A DNA stretch of 64,000 nucleotides from Capsicum annuum (taxonomy: Eukaryota > Streptophyta > Magnoliopsida > Solanales > Solanaceae): NCBI RefSeq assembly GCF_002878395.1, contig NC_061121.1, positions 15,454,938 to 15,518,937 of the forward strand. Reading direction: 5' to 3'. The notes beneath the pieces are model-generated. The model was not told the DNA's origin. It did no database searches and worked only from the letters and a program-made list of their open reading frames with translations. How positions within the stretch are numbered: the stretch's first letter is position 1; each line of letters starts with the position of its first letter. A program made the translations under genes and the position numbers. Positions 1 through 11,400 of this stretch are shown one piece after another.

Positions 1-1312
1 CTCTAATGAGATATGTATTACCTTCAACTGGCAAGAAAATACCTTATGGTTCTTAACTGGCAGGTTGATATCTCTAACCTACGCTGGCTACGTAGTTCCA
101 GAACTCAGGGGCTGCTACTAAAGGTCACACCCTCTACTGGTAGGTGAGCCTCCATCCCTGGCCTCGCTCGATGCTAAATCTTACTTCCAATTAAACTGAC
201 ACTGATTACTGGACTGACTAAGTTTAACTGAACAAACAATTGATTATGATAACTAACTGAATGATAATGCTCATGGTCTGTCTGAAAGCATTTTGAAGAT
301 ACTAAAACTAGGTAAATAGCTAAGTAGCGGGTATTCATAACCCTCCACCACTGAATGAAAATAGCAATATGGACATATAGAAGCTTTAAAACCATAGTAG
401 GGCATCATTGTTCAAAATTCAACACTTAGGCATTTCACCAAACACGTAAGAGTCATGAACTTAAGCATGAGAATGGATAAAGCGTGTAATTAAAACATAG
501 TTACAATACTAAAATCATGAATTAGGGATTTAATATGAAAATATCATCATTCAAACGTGTAAGGGTTCATTCCAATGAAAAACACTTTTAAAAACAGTTT
601 ATAACCATAATTCACGAAAGCTTCAAGGAGATAATTCATCATAAACATGTAAATTCATAATTTGAAACATAAAAAATAGATTCTTCGACTCCATGGGTGA
701 AAAAGGCTCATGGATAAACCTCCCACATACCTGAAGCCCTTAAGCTTGAAAGGGAAACACAATCTTGAAAGCTTTCTTGAAAGTTCTTGAATTGGAAAAC
801 TTGAGTTCTTGATTTTCTTGGAGAGAAAGGAATGGAATTGCTAAACTTGGGGGAATGATTAGGGTTTGTTTTTTAGAGGAAATTGGTGAACAATGCCCTA
901 ATTGAAGCTTAAATTCATGTTTTTAAGAATTGAGCCAATGGGAAAAGACTTAACTGCCCCTCAAACATTTAAATTCATAATTGGAATGCTGATTAATGGA
1001 ACACCGCGATGCGTGAAGGGCTCATCGCTATTACCGCGACGCGCCACTATTGCGGTGAGGTTCTGGAATCGAAATCCAACCAAGACCCAATCCTCATCCG
1101 AAAAATCCAAAACTTCCTCGAGATATGCGCCTTACACCCCTAAACATGAATTAACTCAAAAACCAACATCTCTAGGTCAGAAAGGCCACTTTAAAAATTC
1201 TCGAGTTAAAAGGCCCCAAAAAATGACTAAGTTTCCAATACTTGATTAAATTTTTAGGCTTTATGCATGCACTAGGAACTGAACTGAACTAAGAAAAGTA
1301 TGAGGTATTACA
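1..1312. repeat. Possible LTR fragment of a retroelement
   Basis: No credible coding sequence is present. The stretch holds long poor-complexity AT-rich text, a short GC-rich island around 1000-1075 with repeated CGCGA/GCGACGCG words, and a terminal TATTACA at 1306-1312. That combination resembles the end of Solanaceae gypsy LTRs that I remember. No partner LTR is present in this window, so it could be a solo or truncated LTR, or another repeat. Identification is inference only. Confidence 0.3.
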
Positions 1313-1359
1313 AAGAGGAGGAATTAGAGGTAAAGGATTTCTGTATTAATATAGAATGG

Positions 1360-2475
1360 GATGACATGAAATTATAAAGTGTACTATTAGAAGAGATGGC
1401 TAATTATATTATTGAGAATATACAGCCACAAAGGTGTGAAAAAGATGGTGTACCATGGTGGATGGGTAATACTCAGGGCAATTTCACAGTCAAGTCAGCA
1501 TGGGAACTATTGAGGCAGAAAAAGGAGAAAAGAGAGGAATACAAGATATGGGCGAAAGGGTTGCCTTTCAAAATTAATTTTTTTTTATGGAGGGCTTGGA
1601 GAAGGAGGATTGCAACTGATGACAATCTAAAAATAATGTGGATAAATGTTGTATCCAGATGTTGGTGTTGTGATGTAAAGAAGGAAGAGATTATGAACTA
1701 TTTATTTCTAACAGCCCCCCATAGCTGCAAATTTATGGAGGGAGTTTGCTATTTTTGTAGGTATTGACATAGAACACATGAATTTATAGGAGATTATCAT
1801 GGCTTGGTAGACAATGAAAGCATCACCAAAACTGAAGTCATATTTAAAGTAATTCCAACAATCATTATGTGGAATATGTGGAGGAGAAGGAATGCAATTA
1901 AACATGGTGGAGATATCAAATATGGAGAATTGGTGTGGCAGAGTCAGGAAATGAAAAGAAAGCAAGTAAAGAAGATGTACCCACAAGTGGTGCACATTTT
2001 GTGAAATTACAAGCCAAAGTTACATTATTATAATGTAGTTTTGAGGCTTCCTGAGAAGAATATTCTTAAATGTAACACTGATAGAGCAAGTAAAGGCAAC
2101 CCAAGAATAAGTGCCTGTGCCTTTTGTGTTGGGGATGATAAAAGGAGATCTGATTTATGTAAAGGCTAAAGGATTGGGAGTCACAACTAATACTCAGGCA
2201 AAAATGAAAGCAATTAAAGAATCTTACATTACATACAAGAGAAGGCAATCGGGAAGGTAATAATTGAAATTGATTCCCTGGTTCTGATGAGAATGATAAA
2301 TAAACAGTGTAAAGTACCTTGGGAACTAGCGGAATAAACTGAAGACATAAGAGAGAGGGTTACTACCATTCAAGCACAACCACAACATACATTCAGAGAA
2401 GGAAATACAGTTGCAGACGCTTCAGCTGATGAAGTGATTGATGCAGAAATTGTTAGAGACTATCATAGTTTCTAA
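1360..2475 (+). pseudogene. LINE-type zf-RVT plus RNase H pseudogene
   Basis: The translation first gives a zinc-binding reverse-transcriptase segment (zf-RVT): GNFTVKSAWELLR, then KINFFLWRAWRRRIAT, then a cysteine cluster CWCCDVKKEE near 1660-1690. About 300 bases on comes an RNase H-like domain that begins with LKCNTDRASKGNP near 2065-2100. It continues with an IEIDSLVLMRMI block and ends in HTFREGNTVADASADEV near 2390-2440. This is the C-terminal half of plant LINE (L1-like) ORF2 or of the ribonuclease-H-like genes derived from it. Stops at 1765-1767, 2002-2004 and in the RNase H part, plus a frame change near 2170, make it non-functional. The first RNase H motif reads DRAS where DGAS is usual. 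No reverse transcriptase precedes it, so it is 5'-truncated. Confidence 0.8.
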
Positions 2476-3587
2476 GAGCTACCAGCAAAAATAAGAAAGT
2501 TTGTAAACATAGACAAAACACAAATCCCTAATTTGAGAATCAGAACAAGGAAGATCAATTCACATGCATAATATTAACAAGCATGAGAGCATAAAGCAGT
2601 CACAGAGTAAGCAAGGAAGAGCAGGGGGTCCTAAATATTACAAGCCCACGGGATATACCCAGGGGTACAAGAAGTGTTTGAACAACATCAACTACTCTAC
2701 TGTGCTAACACAAGCTAGACTCTCTAGCTATCAAAAACTTCACAAAAATGAAGGGCAGATGGAGCTTCCCTTCACAGCAACTCGATCTCCTCGGAGATGA
2801 CGGTTGCAAAGGACCAACACAGACATCCTCGACGGCGGAAAAGACGGATGGATAAAGAACAAGAGGAGCAATTAGAAAACCCTAATTTAGGGTACTTTTT
2901 TATAGTCCCAAATCAGGATATTGGATCGGGTTTGGGCCTTTTGTTGATTATGATTTTTGTAATATTTTTACTAAAAATTACATAAATACACAATTTATCT
3001 TTTCAATATTACAAAAAATTTCAACTCCCTAAACATATTACAAAAATCTCATATATATACACAGAATGTTACGTATATGTCGCCTATGTTATGTATATTA
3101 ATAGGAAAAGAGAGTAAAATAATTAAAAAAATGAGAGAGAGTGTAATTGCTTTTAAAAGGTTGATATTTATGTTATTTATACTTATTTTTATTGGGCTGA
3201 TCGGAATAGAACGAAGGGATTATGCTTTTTGTCTTTTTTTCCTCATGTCATACCTATGCATGTGTTACATTTTATAGTCAATTTTTTTCTCGGTAAATTT
3301 GTCATATCAACGATTATTTTCTCTATCTTCATTTTTAACCAATGTGTTTATCTCAATTTGTTTGGTTGTTGTTTTTTTATCAATTATTAGTTTCACTTAA
3401 ACTAATGTTTTCATGTCATTATAACACACAAATTGATTTAATGAATACTTTTTTCTCTTTGTAATTTTTCTGAATTCTTTTGATTTCGTGTTTCTGTTTT
3501 TATGTATAGAACTATTAACTATATTTCTTTCTTTAGTCAATTATGTGTTTTCTTTTGCTTACTCTATGAAGTTATACATTTATTTAA
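2476..3587. other. Intergenic, no gene recognised
   Basis: Short open frames at 2564-2800 and 2797-2985 have no recognisable domain. They lie directly after the LINE remnant and may be its 3' flank. From 2990 the sequence is AT-rich with poly-T and poly-A runs and shows nothing further. Confidence 0.5.
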
Positions 3588-3808
3588 TAGGTCGATCTTG
3601 TAATAATGTTCTGTTCGTTCATGTTGATTGATACGTTAGACATTTGCCTATTTTAGCAGAGATTATATGCTTGTTTCTTGGGAACATTTCTGTGTAATTT
3701 AATAGGTCTATCTTGCAGTAATGTTGTGTTCGTGTTGATTGATACTTAGACATTTGCTTATTTTAGTAGCGATTATATACTTGTTTTTTTGGGAACCTTT
3801 CTGTTTAA
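3588..3808. repeat. Imperfect two-copy tandem duplication
   Basis: The block 3588-3696 (AATAGGTCGATCTTG, TGTTGATTGATACGTTAG, GGGAACATTTCTGT) is repeated at 3701-3808 with small deletions and substitutions. Unit length is about 110 bp. No transposon termini are seen, so it looks like a local duplication. Confidence 0.75.
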
Positions 3809-3897
3809 AAGTCGTTGTATATAGTTATGTGTAGTTATTCTTAGAAGACACTAATCGTTCAACTTCATATACTAATATTATTAGTACTTATACAATA

Positions 3898-6652
3898 ACA
3901 ACAACAACAACAACAAACTCAGTGTATTCCCACAAAGTGGGGTCGGGAAGGTAAGATGTACGCAGATCATACCGCTACCTCCAAAGAAGTAGAGAGGCTG
4001 TTTCCGATAGACCTCCGGCTCAAGCTAAAGGATAGTAACAAGTGGATGGATGACATAATAAAATCAGGAATAAGAAATAGTAAATTGGAAATCAGAGATA
4101 TACGAAATACGCAAAAATAAGAGCGACACGAAAAAAGAAAATAGGGACTAAGACATAAGACATAGGGCCCCACCTAGTCCTACCATACACACACAAACCA
4201 AGGACACCTATGTACAAGCCTTGGATTACTAACTCGGTTACACCATAACACCTCGGACTGCAAGCTACAACCCACACACTCCCATTAGCTTTCTACCCTT
4301 ATTCTGACCTCTACACCTTTCTATCTAGGGTCATGTCCTCAGTTAGTTGGAGTTGCTCCATATCATGTCTAATCACCTCCCTCCAGTATTTCTTCGGCCT
4401 ACCTCTACTCCTCCTGAAACCATCCATAGCTAGTCTCTCACACCTCCGGACTGGGGCATCCACGCCCTTCCTCATCACATACCCAAACCATCTTAGTCTT
4501 CCTTCCCACATCTTGTCATCTACCGAAGCTACCCCCATCTTCTCCCGGATAATCTCATTCCTAACTCTGTCCCCTCTAGTAAGCCCACACATCCAACGCA
4601 ACATTCTCATTTTCGCCACCTTCAATTTTTGGATGTGAGAGTGCTTGACTGACTAATACTCTGCCCCATACAACATGGCCGGCCGGACTACCACTCTATA
4701 GAATCTATCTTTAAGCTTAAGGGGCACCTTCTTTTCATACAACACTCCCGAGGCGAGCCTCTACTTCATCCAACCTGCTCCAATACGTTTAGAGACATCT
4801 TCATCGATTTCATCATTCCTCTGAATTGTAGACCCAAGATACTTAAAATTGTCCATCTTACAGATATCTTGGGAGTCCAACCTCACCATTACTTCATCCT
4901 CCTGCCTCAAGTCACCAAACTTGCATTCCAAATACTCCGTGTTGGACCTACTCAACCTGAACCCCTTGGACTCAAAGGTTTGCCTCCAAACCTCCAATTT
5001 GTCATTTACACACACCTCTACCCCCACCTCTCCCCCCCTCCCCCCCCACCCCCGCGTCTCATCAATTAGCACTACATTATCTGCAAATAACATACACCAA
5101 GACATCTCGCCTTGAATACTCCATGTCAACACGTCCATCACCAACGCAAATAAGAACAAACTAAGAGTCGATCATTGGTGCAACACTGTCTCCACCGGAA
5201 AATACTCTGAGTCTCCTCCCGCTATCCTCACACGGGTCTTTCCTCCATCGTACATGTCCTTAATAGCTCTGATGTATGCCACCAGAACCCCTCTCACCTC
5301 CAAGTATCTCCAAAGAACCTCCCTCGGGACTTTATCATACGTCTTTTCCAAGTTGATGAACACCATATGCAAATACCTCTTCCTTTCTCTATACTACTCC
5401 ACCAATCTCCTTACCATGTGGATTGCCTCTGTCGTCGAACGACCAAGCATAAATCCAAACTGATTCTATAAAACGAACACGACCTTCCTCAACCTCCGCT
5501 CAACCACTCTCTCCCAAATCTTCATAGTATGACTCAACAGCTTAATACCCATATAGGTATTGCAACTCTGAATGTCACCCTTGCTTTTATACAGCGGAAT
5601 CAACGTACTCCATCTCCAAGCCTCAGGCATTTTCGCAGTCTTGAAAATACCGTTAAATAAAATAGTCAACCACCTTAAACCTGTCTCACCAGCATACTTC
5701 CAAAAATTCACCGGGATCTTGTCAGGCCCCGTCGCCCTACCCCTCCGCATTCTATGAATAGCCTCTCTGACCTCCTCAACCTTAAAACGTCAACAGTAAC
5801 TGAAATCACGGCTCTCCTCTGAGTGCGCCAGCTCCCCTAACTCAATGCCTCTGTCCCCCTCCTCATTCAAAAGTTTATGAAAGTATTCCTGCCATCTCTT
5901 CTTGATGTGAACATCCTCCACCAAAACACTCTCATCCTCCCTCTTGATGCACTTTACTTGATCAAGGTCACGATCCTTCCGCTCCCTATACTTAGCAAGC
6001 CTATACAACCTTTTTTCCTCGTCTTTCTCCTCTAACACTGCATATAAGCTCTCGAACGCTGCCGACTTAGCTGCCGTAACTGCTAACTTAGCCTCCTTCC
6101 TTGCTACTTTGTAGACCTCCTTATTCACCCGCTTCTCTTCTTCATCTTTACTCTCAATCAACTTAACATACGCCTCCTTCTTAAACTCTACTTTCTTCTT
6201 AGCTTCTTCATTCCACCACCAGTCCCCCTTATAACGTCCTGTCCGACCCCTCAAAACACCCAACACTTAGCTAGTAGTCTCCATGATGAAGCTGACAACC
6301 TTATCCCATATAGTATCCACGTCTCCCCTGTACACCCACGCCCCCAATTTCGCCACATTTTCCCCTATCTCCAAAGCACTAACCGGCGTCAATCCCCCCA
6401 CTTAATTCTAGGACGACACTCCCCGACCCTTCTCTTCTTACTTTTCTTGATAAACAAGTCCATCACAGGATGCTCACTCGAAATGACTTTACAGTCTTTA
6501 CATAACCCCCTATCCCCCTTCCTAAGCAGCAGAAAGTCAATCTGGGTCTTGGCTGTCGCGCTTCGAAAGGTAATTAGGTGATCCTCCTTCTTCGGAAAAC
6601 TCGAATTCACTACCACCAGCCCAAAGGCCCTCGCAAAATCCAACATAGCATT
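3898..6652 (-). mobile_element. 5'-truncated RTE-type LINE, minus strand
   Basis: The 3' end on the minus strand is a (TTG)n tail, seen as (CAA)n at 3898-3915. It is preceded by the conserved 3' sequence shared by plant RTE LINEs and the Au SINE (CCCACAAAGTGGGGTC, GTAGAGAGGCTGTTTCCGAT on the plus strand). Upstream on the minus strand lie RTE-like coding remnants. The 5' end stops inside the endonuclease domain near 6650, the usual truncation of LINE copies. No convincing target-site duplication was found. Confidence 0.85.
4284..6646 (-). pseudogene. RTE LINE endonuclease/reverse transcriptase remnant
   Basis: Domains in minus-strand order: the C-terminal part of an exo/endonuclease (6646-6389, ATAKTQIDFLLLRK, ISSEHPVMDLFI); a charged linker (6266-5790) with [15 protein letters not shown]; then reverse transcriptase. 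RT motifs are GRATGPDKIPVNFWKYAG with LIPLYKSKGD (5750-5466), [18 protein letters not shown] (5372-5172) and [10 protein letters not shown] (5087-5064). The C-terminal region has FKYLGSTIQ and [16 protein letters not shown] (4625-4311). Everything after the endonuclease stays in one frame but is cut by several stop codons, and the endonuclease is in another frame. The catalytic FADD box reads FADN at 5087-5076, so the polymerase would be inactive even without the stops. D-K-V-P in the palm segment and the C-terminal RGRPKKYW block are typical of plant RTE elements. Confidence 0.88.
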
Positions 6653-7600
6653 TATAAAAGTAAAAATTAATTTTAATTAATAAGACATTAGTAATTTGGT
6701 TGCAATGCATTATCTTAGATGTTCTTGTAAAAATTTTATTTATTAATATAGAGATTTGAGTTGTTTAATTCAAATTTTAAAATATTTCTGATAGAAAGTA
6801 GATAGTTTTTTTTTTTTTTCATAATTTAAATTTTGTACCTTTCATCTTTTACAATCTTCAATATTATTTTAGCGACATTAGAAATCATAAAATTCACAAT
6901 TAAATTTTTTTGAAGCCTCAAAGTTTTGAAAGCCCAAAGCAAATGTTTTACTAGCTTCACCATTGAGCCACCCCTGAAATCACCATTAAGTGCTGAAACA
7001 TATCCAATACGCTTGAGAAACAAGCTGAAAACCAAACGCACATGTCAAACAGATAACTCGAGCCAAATAGCAACGGAGCATGTACAGAGCTACAGACACA
7101 ACATTATATTAGGTTCAACAACAAATATCAAGTGAAATTTCACAAGTGAGGTTTAGGGAGGGTAGAGTGCACGCAAATTTTTCCACCGAAGAGGGAGATG
7201 TTTTCGAAAGACCCTCTACTAAAGTAAAGTAAATCCATGTAGAAATAAGAAGGAAATAATGAAGACAATGTAGTAACTAACAAGGGAATAATGCAAAATC
7301 TTCTAAAACGAAGAACAATAACAAAATAATGAGATAGTTGACACACAGTAGTATTACAAGTAGAGACTACAATACTAGGGGCTAGAACAACGACAAAACA
7401 CAAAAAAAAAACTAAACCCTAAACACCAAAGATGCTGTGACGTACATCCAAATGTATGGGAGAATATATTGGACGTGTTAAAGAATACTGACACGTCGTA
7501 ATATTATTTTGAAGTTTGAAAATGAGGTAAGTCAAGATTTACTTTTAAAAAAAATGTTTTCTGTACATGTTTATAAGCAAATGATGTTAAATGTGAGTTC
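6653..7600. other. Intergenic with transposon remnants
   Basis: AT-rich sequence without a gene. GAGCCACCCCTGAAATC at 6963-6979 resembles an inverted hAT terminus, but no partner end was found. A decayed Au-SINE/RTE tail lies at about 7110-7205. Confidence 0.5.
7110..7205 (-). repeat. Decayed Au-SINE/RTE 3' tail
   Basis: The plus strand reads AACAACAAATATC, TTTCACAAGTGAGG, GGGAGGGTAGAGTGCACGC, then GAGATGTTTTCGAAAGACCCTC. This follows the order of the conserved 3' tail of RTE LINEs and Au SINEs in reverse orientation, with many substitutions. Confidence 0.6.
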
Positions 7601-7816
7601 ATAATTGATTGTGTGATATATCGTTGATTTATAAACAATACGTTGACATGAAAATGTACCCATGAATCTAGCTAATTATTATTGAAATGGTAAACTTGAA
7701 ATACAATTTATAATCAAGTTTATGAAGGCTTGCGTTGAAGCTAAAAGCATTAAATAGTATTCGAATAGAGATTTTCAATTATTTCGATAAAGTATTGTGT
7801 ATAAAAGTGCTATTTG
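7601..7816. repeat. Inverted repeat 1, outer part of left arm
   Basis: This matches the reverse complement of about 15925-16130, for example ATAATTGATTGTGTGAT, ATACGTTGACATGAAA, ACCCATGAATCTAGCTAAT and ATCAAGTTTATGAAGGCTTG. The match stops near 7816 and resumes near 13783, because a 6-kb insertion splits the arm. Confidence 0.85.
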
Positions 7817-8015
7817 ATTTAAATGATGCTCATTCGTATTTCTGATTTTAAGAGTTAAATGGTTACTTTATGTCTTAGAGATCTCATTTGCTTGATGATT
7901 TGATAATTTGAGGATAAGTTTTACATTTGATTTTGTTCAAATAAATTGAATTGTCTATAACCACCATAGTTAAACTAATTTCATAAACTAATACATATAG
8001 GTGTTGTTTGATAAG
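7817..8015. other. Left part of insertion that splits inverted repeat 1
   Basis: AT-rich sequence absent from the right arm of the inverted repeat. It runs up to the copia 5' LTR. GTGTTGTTTGATAAG at 8001-8015 together with the sequence right of the copia suggests that the copia element entered an earlier insertion. Confidence 0.5.
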
Positions 8016-8296
8016 TGTGTTAAGTGATCAAATGAGACATTGAGTTGTAGTTAGTACATGTAGATAGTAAGGGGTATGTATTAGTCACATGAGTAATCAG
8101 GTGGTGATTCAGTTAAGAGTTAGTTATAACTAATTCCGTGACACAATGTGTGTATATATAAATGTATAGTGTATGTACAGAGAGTTAGTTACTCTTATTC
8201 TGTTCAACCAATGAACTAAGCTCTTTTTCTATTCTCTTCTCTTCTCTTTCTTCCTTCTTTCTCTCTATTCATGTGAGTATTCCTCAACTAATTACA
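8016..8296 (+). repeat. Copia 5' LTR
   Basis: Starts TGTGTTAAGTGATCAAATGA and ends CTCAACTAATTACA directly before the primer-binding site. It aligns along its length with 13113-13386, with a 3-base deletion in a GTG repeat and scattered substitutions. It contains a TATA-like TGTATATATA segment around 8150 and a CT-rich 3' part. Confidence 0.92.
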
Positions 8297-8310
8297 TGGT
8301 ATCAGAGCCA
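8297..8310 (+). promoter_or_regulatory. Primer-binding site (initiator tRNA-Met)
   Basis: TGGTATCAGAGCC follows the LTR end directly. It is the classical complement of the initiator methionine tRNA 3' end used by most plant copia elements. Confidence 0.9.
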
Positions 8311-8453
8311 CAAGAGTTCTGTTAACTGTAAACTCTATTAAGGTCAATTCTGGAAGGAATTGAAGGTGTAATTTCCGCTAAAGCAAACTTCAATCCAAGT
8401 TAACTCTGTAAATCTTCGAATCTGTTCAATTCTGCAGCTCTACACATTCTACA

Positions 8454-11400
8454 ATGGCTTCTTCTTCTTCTACTGAGAATCTTGAAAATCTTGGAAGGGA
8501 TTCCACCACTACACCTAATACTACTAGTCACACACATGCAGATGGAAAAGTTGGATCAGTTATGGATCACAATCATCCCTTGTATCTTTACTCTTCTTAT
8601 GTAAGTGGTATTTCTCTCATTTTAGTGCAATTAACTGGTTCAGAAAACTATGCTCTCTAGAGTCATTCAATGCGTATAGCACAGTTAGGGAGAAATAAAA
8701 TAGGCATTGTTAATGGAACATTAAAGAAAGAAAAAATCAGAGAAGAACTGTGGGAACAATGGTAAAGGTTAAATATTGTTATGTTGTCCTGGATTATGAA
8801 TACAGTTTCAAGTAATCTTCTAAATGGAATTGTCTATGCATCTACTGCTTGGTATGGGAAGAATTAAAGAAAAGGTTTGACAAAGTTAGTGGTTCAAGAA
8901 CATTTAATCTTCATAGGGGGATCGCAACTACTACACAGGGAACAATGTTTGTGTCTGTGTACTTCACTAAGTTGAAAGATCTTTGGAATGGATTAAAATC
9001 TCTTGTGCCCATTCCTGGTTGTGAGTGTCCACAGTCAAAAAAGTTTGTTGAATATATCCAGAGGCAGAAACTCAATCAGTTTCTGATGGGGTTGAATGAG
9101 ATATTTCTGCATGCAATAAATCAATTATTGTTAATGAATCCATTACTACTGTAAATCAGGATTATGTTATGATAATGAAAGATGAAGGTCAAAAAACTTC
9201 AAGTACTTCTACTACTCTGCTTGGGGCAACACCTAACAGCTATGATCCTGTAGTGATGTATTCAAAAGCAGGACTATCTAAGTTCAGGAAAGAAAGATAG
9301 CATAATTTGTATCGTGATCACTATAAAATGAAGGGGAATGTAAGAGAAAAGTGTTACAAGGTTGTAGTCTATCCATCCAACCATCCTTATGGTGTCAACG
9401 AGAAAAAAAGATTTTTTCCCCAATATTAGAGGCTATCATAATGCACACCATGTTCAAGTTGAAGCTGAGTATATTCCAGGTGGAGAATTTAATGACAACT
9501 ATTATGTGACCAACACGAATGCAGTAACTACTACCCTAGGTGGAAATACTGGTCAGATTGTGGCTAATGTAATAGGTTTATATCAGTAATTGAACTATGG
9601 AAAAAGTCACACTACTCACAATGATCAAATGAATCAACAAGATGGTGCATGTGTATTTACCAAGAGTCAGTATGATCAGCTGTTACAGCTTCTACAGAAG
9701 TCAAACCAAACTAGTACTAGTGCTAACATGATCAAGACTAGTGATGTTGGTAATGATAATCCTGGTTCAGGTATGACTAAGGCTTTAAGAATAGCTACTA
9801 ATAAACAAGGTTGGATTACAAATACTGGGACCACCAATCATATGGTATCTAACATTGATATGCTTGACTCAAACATTATAAGTAAAACTGTTATCCAAAA
9901 AAAGGTCTACATGCATAATGGGGATATATCCATAGTCACTCACACAGGTGCTAGCACAATATCCACATACAACACATTACAGGATATCTTTGACTTTCCA
10001 CAGTTTAGATTCAACTTATTATCTGTCTCCAAGGCTACTAAAGAACTACATTGTGCTATTTTGTTCTATCCTGACCTTTGTATAATTCAGGATCTCTCAA
10101 GTAGGAAGGTGAAGGAGATTGGTAGATAAGAAGATGGTATTTACCTACGTACTCAGCATGAGCGTACTACTTCCAACCTTGATACAGTATTGGCAGCTAG
10201 AACTATTAGGGAAAAACAATTTCTAAATCAGTTGGATATTAATCTCTGGCATAGGAGTTTTGGATATGCGTCTACATCAATACTCAACAAGTAGATACCC
10301 AATAGGAAACAAGATATAACTGATACTATAGACAAATGTTCTGTCTGTTTTTATGCTAAACAAAGTAGAATTTCATTTCTTGCAAGTAGTAAAAGAAGTA
10401 GTAACTATTTTGGATTAGTTCATATAGATGCATGAGGACCCTATAAGACCCCTACTATTGAAGATTACAAATATTTCTTGACTATAGTTGATGAATATTC
10501 TAGAATGACTTGGATTTACTTACTAAGACTGAAGTCAGATGTCTGTGTTGTTATTCAATATTTCCTTGCTTTTGTACATAGTCAATTCAATCAAACAGTA
10601 AAAGTGTGTAGAACTGATAATGATTCAGAATTTGTTAATAAAATTTGTACTGATAAATTCAAGAAATTTGGTATCATTAATCAAAGAACATGTGCATATT
10701 CCCTCAGTAAAATGGTATGGCTGAGAGGAAACATAGGCACATCCTAGAAGTAACTAGAGCTCTTAGACTCCAAGCACACATTCCTATCAAGTTTTGGGGT
10801 CAATGTATACTTGCTGCTGTATACCTTATAAATAGACTGCCTTTATCTGTAATCAGTATCTCTCCCTATGAAAAATGGTATAAGAGAAAACTTTCTCTTA
10901 TGTACTTGAGAATTCTAGGTTGTCTATGCTATGCCAATATCCTAACTCAAAATGACAAACTCCTAGCTAGAAGAAGACAATTTGTGTTCATGGGGTACTC
11001 AGAAACACAAAAGAGATATCTTTTATAAGACTTGAGTAGTCAATCCTTCTTTGTACATAGAGATATCATAGTCAAAGAATCTGAATTCCCTTTCAAAAAG
11101 AACATGGTTGAAGTACCTCTCTTCAAGAATATTGAGAATCTTATTTTTTGAAGAGTTGCATACTACTTCTCATGTACCTCAAGTTACACATGCTAACCTT
11201 CCTACTTCTGGTGAATATGGCACAAACAAAAATACTACATCTACTCATGGTTCAAACAGCTCACAGATGTAAACTGATCATCATACTCAAGACCATGGAA
11301 TCACAATAACAAACACAAAACATCCTAACATATATGAAACTCAATCCAGTGTTCTGATAACAATCAAAACTTCATCAAGAACCAGACAACCTCCAATTTG

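Noticed and set aside
902..1249. 115-codon plus-strand open frame
   Set aside because: No domain, no start context, and it runs through the GC-rich island of a probable LTR.
4333..5115. Plus-strand open frames opposite the LINE
   Set aside because: They are antisense shadows of the RTE reverse transcriptase frame.
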